This document shows, in pieces, positions 1 through 7,722 of a stretch of DNA of 34,117 bases. Source of the stretch: an uncultured Bacteroidales bacterium (GTDB lineage: Bacteria > Bacteroidota > Bacteroidia > Bacteroidales > Paludibacteraceae); contig ONHW01000024.1 in NCBI GenBank assembly GCA_900317745.1, positions 1 through 34,117 of the forward strand, given 5' to 3'. The notes below the pieces were generated by a model. That model was not told the DNA's origin and ran no database searches. It worked only from the letters and a program-made list of their open reading frames with translations. Each line of letters opens with the position of its first letter. The stretch's first letter is position 1. The translations under genes and the position numbers were made by a program.

Positions 1-1
1 G

Positions 2-292
2 GGCACGTTAGGCGGTGTGACGTACAGGGTGGACGCAGAGGGGCAGACCTTTGCGTTCATCCGTTCGCATAGCAGCGTGCCGGTGATTGATGAGTGTATC
101 GACGAGATACAACAGCAGCAGATACTCAACCACCCGACCACACCGCAACAGTTAGCTGACCGCCGCAAGGCATTGTACATGCGTATCAAACGACTGTACT
201 TGCGCTACAAAGACCATCCGCAACTCATCGACAACCCCGACGAACTGCGGAAAGCCATACTGCTGGCCTACAAGCAGAAGCGTAGGCGTTGA
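2..292 (+). CDS. C-terminal fragment of an unidentified protein
   Basis: An open frame runs in from the left edge and stops at 290-292. A GTG at 17 could serve as a start, but the frame is open to the edge and the first residues (GTLGGVTYRVDAEG) read like the inside of a domain, so this is probably the tail of a longer gene. The visible part has a short beta-like stretch followed by a long, basic, mostly helical tail rich in Lys, Arg and Leu that ends KQKRRR. I do not recognise the family. It converges on the RND pump gene, whose stop lies only ten bases away, with no clear terminator between them. Confidence 0.5.
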   Translation, partial: GTLGGVTYRVDAEGQTFAFIRSHSSVPVIDECIDEIQQQQILNHPTTPQQLADRRKALYMRIKRLYLRYKDHPQLIDNPDELRKAILLAYKQKRRR

Positions 293-301
293 GTGATGCA
301 A

Positions 302-3300
302 CTAATGAATAATCCGGGCGTAGAGCACAGGCAGGATAGTCAGCGTGAGCGGCAAGGTGAAGATAGTGCCGAAGCAGATAACAACACCCATAGGCATCCA
401 GAGACTCGTATGCGCAATGATCATCGGCAGCACACCCAGCGCCGTGGTAGCCGAGGTGAGGAACACCGGTCGCATACGTCGGCGTCCCGCCTCGTAGGCA
501 GCCTCGCTGACACTGAGTCCGCGCGTATGGCGAAGCTCCTCGGCGTACTCGTACATCATGATGGCATTACGCACAATGATACCGATGAGCGACACCGTTC
601 CCAGCACAGCCGTGATGGATATATCCAAGCGGAACAGCCACAACCCTAACATCGCACCGAACAGACACAACGCCGAAGACGAGAGCGCCAGCATAGCCAG
701 GCGGATCCTGCCGAAGTGATAGAGCAGCAGCACGAACATCACCAGCAGCGCAGCCACCACGCTCCAGAGGATCTGCGGGACGATCATCCCGTTGATCTCA
801 CTCAGTCCGCCGAAACGGACGAGCAGAGCATCCGTCGGGTGCCGCTGACGGAAACCGTCGAGCCACCTGCTGACCGTACGCTCGGCTGCGACCTGCGAGG
901 TGGCACCCACCAGGTCGGCACCGATAGTGATGGTAGGCACGCCGTTGCGGTGCTCGATAGAGGCGTGATGCCAGGCAGGAACAATATCCGCCACCTGACG
1001 CAGAGGCACCCAGGTGCCTGTGGCGGTGGGGACGAGGAGGGAGTTGAGTGTTGAGTGTTGAGAGTTGAGGGTTTGAGAGTTTGAGGGTTTGAGCGTTGCT
1101 GTTTGAGCGTTGCTGTTTGAGGGTTGGAACGAGGAGCATAGCACAACGGGAGTGGGAGATGTGTTGCCGTGCTCGTAGATGTTGGTGATCGTCACACCGC
1201 GGGTGACGGACGCCAGATACAACGACAGCGACGCCTGCGTCACGCCCAGACGCGACGCCTCATCCGCCTTAAGCACTATACGGCTCTGCGAGGCTATATC
1301 ATCGTAATCGCTGTGCACCCACACCAGTTCGGGACGAGAAGCCATATACGCACGGATAGAGTCGATATACAGTTGCATCGTTGCCTCGTGCTCCCCGGCT
1401 TCGACGAACGGCGCGTACGCCAGACGTACCTCGAGCGGGTTCTTGACCACCTGGTAGTCGAGCTGCTTGAAGCGCACATACGCGTTCGGGAACCAGTGTT
1501 CGTAGCGCGGACCGAGTTCGCGCAGGAGTTCAGCCGTAGCCTGGTAGTCAGCCGTGCCGACCACGAACTGCGCATAGTTGGGTGCAGGCATAGCCGGCGT
1601 ATAGGTAGCATGGAAGCGCGGCGAGGAGTGTCCGACAAACGAGGTGACAGTCAGCACGCGGCTGTCAGCCACCAGCATACGCGCCAGGCTGTCAGCCAGA
1701 GCGGCGGTCTGATCGACAGTGGCACCCTGCGCCAGGTGGATCTCGACAGCAAACATCTCACGTTCGGCCTTCGGCAGGAGCTGCAGGTGCAGGCGGGTGA
1801 GGAAGAACACCCCCGAGCCCAACGCCGCAATCAGCAGACCATAGGTGAACCAGCGACGGCGGAAGCAGAACGACAGCAAGCGGTCGTACGAACGCTGCAG
1901 CCAGGTGAAGAACAGCTCCTGACCTTTCTCAAACCGTGTGGTACTCTCGCCACGGCGACGGATAAACTGCGTGGAGAGATAGGGTGTCATCCATGCGGCG
2001 TAGAAGATACTGGCACCCAGCGCAAACAGCACCGCGAACGGGAAGAGTTGCACAAACTCGCCCAGCGGACCGGTGATGATCTTGGTCATGGGGAAGAACA
2101 TACCCGCAATGGCGCAGGTAGCCAGACTCATCGGTACGAACAGTTGCCGCGTACTGACCGTAGCCGAGTACCAACGCGACCAACCTTGGTCCAGCAGGTT
2201 GGTATATCCGTCGATAACGATCACCGAGTCATCCACAATCATACCCAGCACAAAGATCAGTGCCGCCAGGGTGACCGTGTTCAGTTCGATACCGGTGAGG
2301 TACATCAGTCCGATACAGATGGCAATGCACACCGGCACGCCCGTACAAGCCACCAGCGCCGTACGCAGCGGGAAGAGCAGAAGCATCACGGCAATCACCA
2401 CAAGGATGGATATGAATATATCCCTGAGGAACGAGCGTACGCTGTCGTCCACAACCTTCGGCTGATCGGTGACGCGGTGCAGACGTATGTCGGGCGGAAA
2501 CTGCAAGGCAGCCTCATCGAGCACCTGCTGCACCGACTCGCCAAAGGCAACGATGTTGTTGCCGGGCTCCATCTCCATGCTTATTATAAGACCGGCTTCG
2601 CCTGACTGACCGCTGGCGCTGACAGAAGACAGACCGGCTTCGCCTGACAGACCGCTGGCGCTGACAGAAGACAGACCGGCTTCGCCTGACAGACCGCTGG
2701 CGCTGACAGAAGACAGACCGGCTTCGCCTGACTGACCGCTGGCGCTGACAGAAGAGAGACTGTTTTGCTCAGCGTTGTTGTAGCACATGACGAACTGTTC
2801 GGGCTTGGGCAGGCGGCGCTCGACAGTAGCTACATCCTGCAGCCTGAGCACGGCACCGGTGAGCGGGTCGGTGCGGATGATCTGGCGGGCTATCTCATAC
2901 TCGCTCGAGTACGGTATATCCACCCTGAGTTCGCCTGCCGACTCATCCTGTCCGCCTACCGTACGCAAGCCCTGCAACAGCAGTTGCGCCTGCAGGGCGG
3001 AAGGCGTGAGTCCGTAGGATGCCATACGCTGCAGGTCGAGCGTGACAACGATCTGTTCGCGCTGGCTGCCGAGGATCTTCAGTTTGCCCATCGCGTCAAT
3101 CTCGCTCAGTTGGCGTGTGAGCCGTTCGGCGTACGGCTGCAACTCCGTCACGCTGCGCTGGTTGCTCTCCACCGACAGCAGGATAGATGCCGTGTCGTCG
3201 CTGGTCATCAACTTGCGCATCTTTGCCCAGGTCTGATCCTTGGACGTGATGGAGTTGCGCAGCATGACATAGCAGTACACCACCCCATCCTCGGTGGTGG

Positions 3301-3559
3301 AGTATGTCATCTGCCGGTTAACCTCCTCATACGAATTGATGAACGCCTCAAGCGGCACAGTGACCTGCTGCTCCACCTCCTCTGCCGTTGCGCCCGGGTA
3401 GATAGCCGCCACTACAGCCTGACGGATAGTGAACTGCGGAAACTCATCCTTGCTCATCTGCGGCAGCGCCCAGATGCCGAATGCCATCAGCACTCCGAAC
3501 ACGAAGAAGATGATACCGTGGTTGCGCAGAGCGCCTTGTATATGATCGCGTTTGGACAT
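302..3559 (-). CDS. RND-family efflux permease (AcrB/CusA-like) carrying repeat insertions
   Basis: This is the inner-membrane proton-driven pump of a tripartite RND system, exporting drugs, metals or envelope compounds; the substrate cannot be read from sequence. At 1085 residues it has the expected length. It shows an N-terminal membrane segment, the porter opening (FPQFTIRQA, YPGATAEEVEQQVT), the TM4 proton-relay motif DDSVIVIDG near residue 445, and a second half repeating the fold (VPLRQVADI, then RNAIMMYEYAEE). Its start overlaps the stop of the fusion-protein gene by one base (TAATG), so translation is likely coupled. Two insertions are odd. Residues about 268-323 are four copies of a 14-residue repeat (LSSVSASGQSGEAG type). 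Residues about 811-840 are a Ser/Asn/Thr/Leu-rich run made by another interspersed repeat. Both fall in periplasmic loops, so the pump may still work. No TolC-like partner is in the window. Confidence 0.93.
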   Translation of the reverse strand: MSKRDHIQGALRNHGIIFFVFGVLMAFGIWALPQMSKDEFPQFTIRQAVVAAIYPGATAEEVEQQVTVPLEAFINSYEEVNRQMTYSTTEDGVVYCYVMLRNSITSKDQTWAKMRKLMTSDDTASILLSVESNQRSVTELQPYAERLTRQLSEIDAMGKLKILGSQREQIVVTLDLQRMASYGLTPSALQAQLLLQGLRTVGGQDESAGELRVDIPYSSEYEIARQIIRTDPLTGAVLRLQDVATVERRLPKPEQFVMCYNNAEQNSLSSVSASGQSGEAGLSSVSASGLSGEAGLSSVSASGLSGEAGLSSVSASGQSGEAGLIISMEMEPGNNIVAFGESVQQVLDEAALQFPPDIRLHRVTDQPKVVDDSVRSFLRDIFISILVVIAVMLLLFPLRTALVACTGVPVCIAICIGLMYLTGIELNTVTLAALIFVLGMIVDDSVIVIDGYTNLLDQGWSRWYSATVSTRQLFVPMSLATCAIAGMFFPMTKIITGPLGEFVQLFPFAVLFALGASIFYAAWMTPYLSTQFIRRRGESTTRFEKGQELFFTWLQRSYDRLLSFCFRRRWFTYGLLIAALGSGVFFLTRLHLQLLPKAEREMFAVEIHLAQGATVDQTAALADSLARMLVADSRVLTVTSFVGHSSPRFHATYTPAMPAPNYAQFVVGTADYQATAELLRELGPRYEHWFPNAYVRFKQLDYQVVKNPLEVRLAYAPFVEAGEHEATMQLYIDSIRAYMASRPELVWVHSDYDDIASQSRIVLKADEASRLGVTQASLSLYLASVTRGVTITNIYEHGNTSPTPVVLCSSFQPSNSNAQTATLKPSNSQTLNSQHSTLNSLLVPTATGTWVPLRQVADIVPAWHHASIEHRNGVPTITIGADLVGATSQVAAERTVSRWLDGFRQRHPTDALLVRFGGLSEINGMIVPQILWSVVAALLVMFVLLLYHFGRIRLAMLALSSSALCLFGAMLGLWLFRLDISITAVLGTVSLIGIIVRNAIMMYEYAEELRHTRGLSVSEAAYEAGRRRMRPVFLTSATTALGVLPMIIAHTSLWMPMGVVICFGTIFTLPLTLTILPVLYARIIH
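1041..1127 (-). repeat. Family A repeat (CTCAACACTCAA type) inside the RND gene
   Basis: A degenerate run of 7- to 9-base units, GTTGAGTGTTGAG on the plus strand. Read on the coding (minus) strand it is open in all three frames, giving Ser/Asn/Gln/Thr/Leu-rich peptide. It adds roughly 30 residues to a periplasmic loop of the pump. Confidence 0.9.
2591..2758 (-). repeat. Family F tandem repeat: four copies of 42 bp inside the RND gene
   Basis: Units begin at 2591, 2633, 2675 and 2717. Outer units read Gln and inner ones Leu at one codon, otherwise they are almost identical. Each 42-bp unit is itself two related 21-bp halves, each with a GACAGACCG core. Because 42 is divisible by three, copy number can change without a frameshift. 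The core AGACCGCTGGCGCTGACAGA also resembles units at 9255-9300 and in dxs. Confidence 0.95.
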
Positions 3560-4581
3560 TACTTACTCTCCACTACAGCGTTATGATACAGTTTCTGATA
3601 GCCTGCAACGACCACACGGTCGCCGTTGTGCAGGCCTGCGGTGACCTCAACGCCACCGGCGTGGTAGGCACCGAGGGTTATCCGCCTGCGCTCGGCGCGC
3701 GAGTCCTCGCCCACGGTCCAGACCGCCGGTCCCTCAGGCAGCAGCGTGATGCAGTGCTGCGGTATAACCACAGCGCTCTGCCCCGTACGAACGATACTGA
3801 GTGTGCCCACCATACCCGGCAACAAACCCGCCGGCGGGTTGCTGATGGCAGCCTCCACGGGATATGAATGGGTCAGCACGTTAGCCTGCATACCTATCCG
3901 GGTCAGGCACGCCTGCAGGCCTACGGCTTGCAGCGCAGGTATATCGAGCCGTGCGCTATCGCCCGTATGCAGAGCCGCGACCTCCGCCTCCGGCACATAC
4001 GCGAGCACGGCGAACCCCGACAGGTCGAGCAGGGTGATCACGGGCACTTCGGGTACTATATGCTGCCCTACGTGCAGGGCGTCGAACGCGGCTATACCGT
4101 TCAGCGGTGCGGTCAGCACACACTGCTGCACCTGTCGGTTGGCGGCTACGCAGGCGGCTTGCGCCTGGTTGAACTTGGTCTGCAACTCAACCATCTGCAC
4201 GTCGGATATCAGTCCTTTCTCGTGCAGCGGCTTGGTGCGGCTGATAGCATCCTCGGCTTGCGCAAACGCGGCGCGCGCCGTTGCCAGCGCCTGACGCGCG
4301 TTGGTGTCATCCACGCGCAGCAACACGTCGCCCTTGCACACCTTGGCGTTAGGACGGACGCAGACCTCGGTAACCGTGCCGCCGTACGGCAGACTGAGAG
4401 GGATGCTGGTCTGCTCCTGCACGGTGGCAAGATAGGAGTAAGTGCTCAGCGAGGCTACCGGCTGAACGGTCAGCACCTCACACTGAACGGGCTGCTGCGA
4501 GCGGCTCTTCTGCTCGCGAACGGTACACGAGGTGCAGAGCAGCAGGACCACAAGCGATAGGTATCGGACTAAATATCTCAT
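3559..4581 (-). CDS. RND membrane-fusion (HlyD/AcrA-type) lipoprotein
   Basis: This is the periplasmic adaptor that joins the RND pump to an outer-membrane channel. The N-terminus is a lipoprotein signal with lipobox LLCTSC, placing the lipidated Cys at residue 19. Then come a barrel-sandwich half-motif (VCVRPNAKVCKGDVLLRVDD), a short coiled-coil hairpin (about residues 95-145), the second lipoyl half (LTAPLNGIAAFDALHVGQHI) and a beta-barrel region. At 340 residues it is normal for the family. Its ATG overlaps the coaE stop (ATGA), and its stop overlaps the pump start, so the three genes form one tightly packed operon. Adaptor-pump pairing is firm; substrate is unknown. Confidence 0.92.
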   Translation of the reverse strand: MRYLVRYLSLVVLLLCTSCTVREQKSRSQQPVQCEVLTVQPVASLSTYSYLATVQEQTSIPLSLPYGGTVTEVCVRPNAKVCKGDVLLRVDDTNARQALATARAAFAQAEDAISRTKPLHEKGLISDVQMVELQTKFNQAQAACVAANRQVQQCVLTAPLNGIAAFDALHVGQHIVPEVPVITLLDLSGFAVLAYVPEAEVAALHTGDSARLDIPALQAVGLQACLTRIGMQANVLTHSYPVEAAISNPPAGLLPGMVGTLSIVRTGQSAVVIPQHCITLLPEGPAVWTVGEDSRAERRRITLGAYHAGGVEVTAGLHNGDRVVVAGYQKLYHNAVVESK

Positions 4582-5156
4582 ATAGTTTGCGTAAATTGGA
4601 TAATCTGTTTTGCCAAATCGGTTACGGGTGTCTTGCCGTCGTTGACGATTGTCAGGTCGGCATTCTGCTCATCCTGCTGCTGGGTGCGGATACGTGCAAG
4701 CACCTGCTCCGGGGTGATCGTCTGACCGCATTCGGCGGCACGACGTATGGCGCGCTCCACGCGGACCGCCTCGGGTGCAGCGATGCAGACCACCGCGTCA
4801 CACAGCCGGCTGATGCCCGACGAGAAGAGTATAGCCGACTCAACGAACGCCAGACGTTGACCCTCCGCCCAGGCACATATATCCCGCGCGACTGCCGGAT
4901 GCACGATGGCATTGAGCCGTGCCAGACGGTCGGGGTCAGCAAAGACCTGCGAAGCAACGTACTGCGTCTGATACGTGCCGCCCTTGTACGCCTCAGCACC
5001 GAACAAGTCAGTCAACTGCCGGCGGACAACGGGATCCTCAGCGATGATCCGCTTCGCCTGAGCATCACAATCATACACAGGATAACCCTGCTCCGCTATG
5101 ACGCGAAGCACGGTTGATTTGCCGCTGCCTATGCCGCCCGTAATGCCGATGAGCAT
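4578..5156 (-). CDS. coaE: Dephospho-CoA kinase
   Basis: CoaE phosphorylates the 3'-hydroxyl of dephospho-CoA with ATP, the last step of coenzyme A synthesis in the cytoplasm. The P-loop GGIGSGKS is at residues 7-14, followed by the conserved YDCDAQAKRII segment and a lid region with paired arginines (RVERAIRRAAE). At 192 residues it is full length. It is first in the operon with the RND adaptor and pump, an association without obvious metabolic logic that probably only shares a promoter. A Bacteroidota promoter lies about 35-65 bases upstream. Confidence 0.96.
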   Translation of the reverse strand: MLIGITGGIGSGKSTVLRVIAEQGYPVYDCDAQAKRIIAEDPVVRRQLTDLFGAEAYKGGTYQTQYVASQVFADPDRLARLNAIVHPAVARDICAWAEGQRLAFVESAILFSSGISRLCDAVVCIAAPEAVRVERAIRRAAECGQTITPEQVLARIRTQQQDEQNADLTIVNDGKTPVTDLAKQIIQFTQTI

Positions 5157-5189
5157 ATATGACTACGAATTAGTTGTCAAAAAAACACG

Positions 5190-5221
5190 TAAAGTTACAC
5201 AATATTTCCCGTAAATGCAAA
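5190..5221 (-). promoter_or_regulatory. coaE: Probable promoter of coaE-RND operon
   Basis: On the minus strand TTTG (5218-5221) is followed after exactly 20 nt by TAACTTTA (5190-5197), one mismatch from the Bacteroidota -7 box TAnnTTTG. Transcription would start near 5183, leaving a short leader before the coaE ATG. Confidence 0.6.
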
Positions 5222-5278
5222 TCTACAGGGCGCAGAAATCTCCTTTTTCTATGAAAAAAGGTATAAGTAAAAGTTTAT

Positions 5279-5689
5279 CTACCAAACAAAACTAAAAAAA
5301 CGACCCACCGGAGTGAGTCGTTCGTTATAGAAAATCGTACAGATTAGTCGATCACTACGGGTTTGTACTTGGGCACAAGACGGTATGCGCTTGATAATAC
5401 CGGCATTGTTGACGAGTATATCTATCTGGCCAACCTCGGCGTGGATGCGATCCACCAGTGCCTTGACTGCCGATTCATCCGTTACGTCACAAACGTAGCC
5501 GTATGCGTTGTTTATTCCTGCCGCATGGTAGTCTGCCAGAGCCTTATCGATGGCTTCCTGACTACGGGCATTGAAGATAATATTACTGGCACCTGCCTGA
5601 GCAAATGCTTTGGCAATGGCGAAACCGATACCGTAGCATGCTCCGGTAACCCACGCATTCTTGCCTTCAAGAGAAAAAAGATTAGCCAT
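5279..5689 (-). pseudogene. Truncated SDR dehydrogenase (gluconate 5-dehydrogenase/KduD-like)
   Basis: The first ~97 codons are a clean N-terminal half of a classical short-chain dehydrogenase: NAD(P)-binding TGACYGIGFAIA, the Asp of CDVTDE, and NNAGIIKRIP. This closely resembles Bacteroidales gluconate/2-keto-3-deoxygluconate dehydrogenases of about 260 residues. After KRIP (near 5383) homology stops. The catalytic Ser/Tyr/Lys and the whole second half are missing, and the frame runs on through a transcription terminator, so it cannot make a working enzyme. Just after the junction a different frame reads RLVPKYKPVVID followed by a TAA at 5344-5346, which looks like the genuine end of another gene. 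An internal deletion fusing two gene ends explains this best. The -7 box upstream is intact. Confidence 0.8.
5294..5322 (-). terminator. Intrinsic terminator after the SDR remnant
   Basis: On the minus strand AACGACTCAC, loop TCCG and GTGGGTCGTT form a ten-pair stem (one G-T pair) followed by seven T. It sits after the TAA at 5344-5346, which supports the view that the real gene end is there and that the longer frame is an artefact. Confidence 0.85.
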
Positions 5690-5748
5690 ATTTGTGTTCT
5701 TCGATAGTTTGTGTTTTTCCGTTGTTTGTTATATTCAAAAAACTTGTG

Positions 5749-5756
5749 CAAAGATA
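5749..5756 (-). promoter_or_regulatory. -7 promoter box of the SDR remnant
   Basis: TATCTTTG on the minus strand matches the Bacteroidota TAnnTTTG box exactly. The nearest upstream TTG is 24 nt away rather than 20, so the -33 element is weak. It lies about 60 bases before the SDR ATG. Confidence 0.5.
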
Positions 5757-5848
5757 CATAAAAATACGCATACGCGTGTGCAAAAACTCGTCAAAAGAGT
5801 GGAAAACGACACCAATGGTTATTTTTTACACACTATAACTTCAGCCGA

Positions 5849-7675
5849 TCAGAACTGGAAGTAGATGAACGGTTGCATGTCGGCGGAGATGAACTGGTAG
5901 GCGAGCAAGACTGCTACAGCGGCGGCGAGGATGATCAGCGGCAGCGGCATGGCGGCGAACCAAAGACGGTAGCGGCGCTTGAAGCGGTCGGGCAACCAGT
6001 GGATGATCATGCCGGCAACGAAGAGGAGCACGACGTACTTGTACTCCCGGATGAACGGCAGGATGATTGAATTATCCCACGCACAACCTATCTGATGCAC
6101 CATCTGCTTGGCTGTCTGCCATGCTTCGCGGCTGGCGGTTGCCGGGTCGAGGTTACTGGCAGAACGGAAGAACAGACGGGTGAAAGAGATGAATACGAAG
6201 GTCTGGAGAATCTCCCAAGCTTGGTCGATCCAACCAACGAAACGGTTGGTATCCGTACGGTAACCCCACAGCCAGCCTACATACCATATAGATGTACCCA
6301 CCCAGAGGATAAGCACCCATACCTCTACCATATTTACGAGCGCGTATGCATCGCGCGTGAGTTGGCGCGCCACAACCATAGCCACCGCCAGAGCTGTCAT
6401 CAGCACATACCGCCAATGCTCGCCCAAGGCACGCCAACACTTGTTGACAATCATTCCTACCCCGTTCAGTCCGCCCCAGATAACGAAGTTCCAACTCGCG
6501 CCGTGCCACAAGCCGCCGATGAGCATCGTGAGGAACGAGTTGAAGTTAGACGACAGCAGTTTGCTTGCCGGACGGCCGAACAAGGTGCGGTTGCCACCCA
6601 GAGGGATATATACATAGCCCTTCAGCCAGCGCGAGAGGGACTGATGCCAACGGCGCCAGAACTCCTGCGGGTTGCGGGACTTGTATGGCGAATCGAAGTT
6701 CTTGGGCAGATAGAATCCCATCAGCAGCGCTACGCCGATAGCAATATCCGTGTAACCCGAAAAGTCGGCGTACACCTGCATCGAATAGGTGAGCAGCGCA
6801 AAGAAGTTCTCAAAACCCGAGAACAACATCGGGCTCTGAAACACGCGGTCGATAAAGTTCACCGCCAGATAATCGGACAAAATGATCTTCTTCAGCAGAC
6901 CGTTGCATATCCAGAACACCGCTATGCCAAACTGCCGGCGGGTGAGGAAGAAAGGCTTGTACAACTGCGGCACAAACTCCGAGGCACGGACGATAGGACC
7001 GGCCACCAACTGCGGGAAGAACGATACATAGAACCCGAAATCCAGCAGATTACGCACCGGCGCAATCTTGCCGCGGTAGATATCCACCGCGTAGGAGATA
7101 ACCTGGAAGATATAGAACGATATACCTACCGGCAGGATGATCCTATCCACCAAGAATCGCCCGTCACGGCTGAAACCGTTACCTATGTACGCGAAGATAT
7201 CGAACACCTCGACCTGCGTGCCGAACACGTCGTTGAAGATGTTCGTGAAGAAATAGGCGTACTTGAAGTAGAACAGCAGCGACAGATCGACACACACACT
7301 CAGCGCGAGCCATAAAGACCCACCCCTACCCTCCCTCATAGGGAGGGACGAGTTAGCCTGTGCTGCGCTGCCATATCTCGCCTTGTAGATCTGCTGACCT
7401 ATCAGCCAATCGCTGAGCGTGATGAACGCCAGGATGAGCAGGAAGATACCCGAGGTCTTGTAGTAAAAGAACCACGATGCCGCCATCAGGTAGATGTTTC
7501 GCGCATGTAAGCGTGAAAGAGATGAGTGGCTTTTGACTCTCGACTTTCGACTTTCGACTATACTTCCCCACTGCATGATCAGCGTGAAGCCTGCATACAC
7601 TATAGCGAAGAACGCCCAGAAGTAGAACTGGGTGAACAGCAGCGGGTGCGTGGGGTCATATTTGAGAAAATCAAA
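5849..7675 (-). CDS. MBOAT-family membrane O-acyltransferase (AlgI-like)
   Basis: A polytopic inner-membrane enzyme that moves acetyl groups across the membrane for O-acetylation of an envelope or extracellular polymer, working with a periplasmic SGNH partner. Family landmarks are FPQLVAGPIVR, the RRWHQSLSRW segment near residue 344 and the active-site His in GLWHGASWNFVIWGG near residue 392. Length is about 608 residues, slightly long for AlgI/DltB relatives. The frame opens at a TTG at 7676-7678 only four codons after the SGNH stop and in the same frame; no ATG fits nearby. Two repeats interrupt the N-terminal part: family B gives ESRKSRVKSHS (about residue 40) and family C gives SSLPMREGRGGS (about residue 110-120). 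The acceptor polymer is unknown. Confidence 0.9.
   Translation of the reverse strand, partial: FDFLKYDPTHPLLFTQFYFWAFFAIVYAGFTLIMQWGSIVESRKSRVKSHSSLSRLHARNIYLMAASWFFYYKTSGIFLLILAFITLSDWLIGQQIYKARYGSAAQANSSLPMREGRGGSLWLALSVCVDLSLLFYFKYAYFFTNIFNDVFGTQVEVFDIFAYIGNGFSRDGRFLVDRIILPVGISFYIFQVISYAVDIYRGKIAPVRNLLDFGFYVSFFPQLVAGPIVRASEFVPQLYKPFFLTRRQFGIAVFWICNGLLKKIILSDYLAVNFIDRVFQSPMLFSGFENFFALLTYSMQVYADFSGYTDIAIGVALLMGFYLPKNFDSPYKSRNPQEFWRRWHQSLSRWLKGYVYIPLGGNRTLFGRPASKLLSSNFNSFLTMLIGGLWHGASWNFVIWGGLNGVGMIVNKCWRALGEHWRYVLMTALAVAMVVARQLTRDAYALVNMVEVWVLILWVGTSIWYVGWLWGYRTDTNRFVGWIDQAWEILQTFVFISFTRLFFRSASNLDPATASREAWQTAKQMVHQIGCAWDNSIILPFIREYKYVVLLFVAGMIIHWLPDRFKRRYRLWFAAMPLPLIILAAAVAVLLAYQFISADMQPFIYFQF
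7318..7350 (-). repeat. Family C palindromic GC-rich repeat inside MBOAT gene
   Basis: Core CCCTCCCTATGAGGGAGGG on the coding strand is an inverted repeat followed by TAGGGGTGGG. It is read in frame as SSLPMREGRGGS between two membrane segments. Confidence 0.85.
7531..7562 (-). repeat. Family B repeat (GTCGAAAGTC type) inside MBOAT gene
   Basis: Coding strand carries GTCGAAAGTCGAAAGTCGAG, translated VESRKSRVKS. It is the same repeat as at 7779-7811 and 16221-16263. Confidence 0.85.
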
Positions 7676-7682
7676 CAATTTA

Positions 7683-7722
7683 CGATTGGGTTATTTACGA
7701 TTTATTTGGTCATTTGGGTACG
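7683..7722 (-). repeat. Family D repeat (TTTACGATTTA type) at the SGNH-MBOAT junction
   Basis: Coding strand repeats AATCGTAAAT twice. It encodes the SGNH C-terminus NDQINRK and its TAA stop, and continues up to the TTG start of the MBOAT gene. The same sequence type lies in the leuS leader at 24485-24543. Confidence 0.8.

Noticed and set aside
1169-2605. A 478-codon open frame opposite the RND pump
   Set aside because: Antisense shadow of the pump; sequence is Arg/His/Gln-rich without domain features.
2591-2758. CRISPR-like direct repeats in the RND gene
   Set aside because: Units are directly adjacent without unique spacers and lie in an open coding frame; no cas genes are present.
5279-5343. 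C-terminal 20 codons of the SDR frame as real protein
   Set aside because: They are encoded by the intrinsic terminator and sequence beyond it.
6095-7315. A 406-codon open frame opposite the MBOAT gene
   Set aside because: Antisense shadow; no start context or family features.
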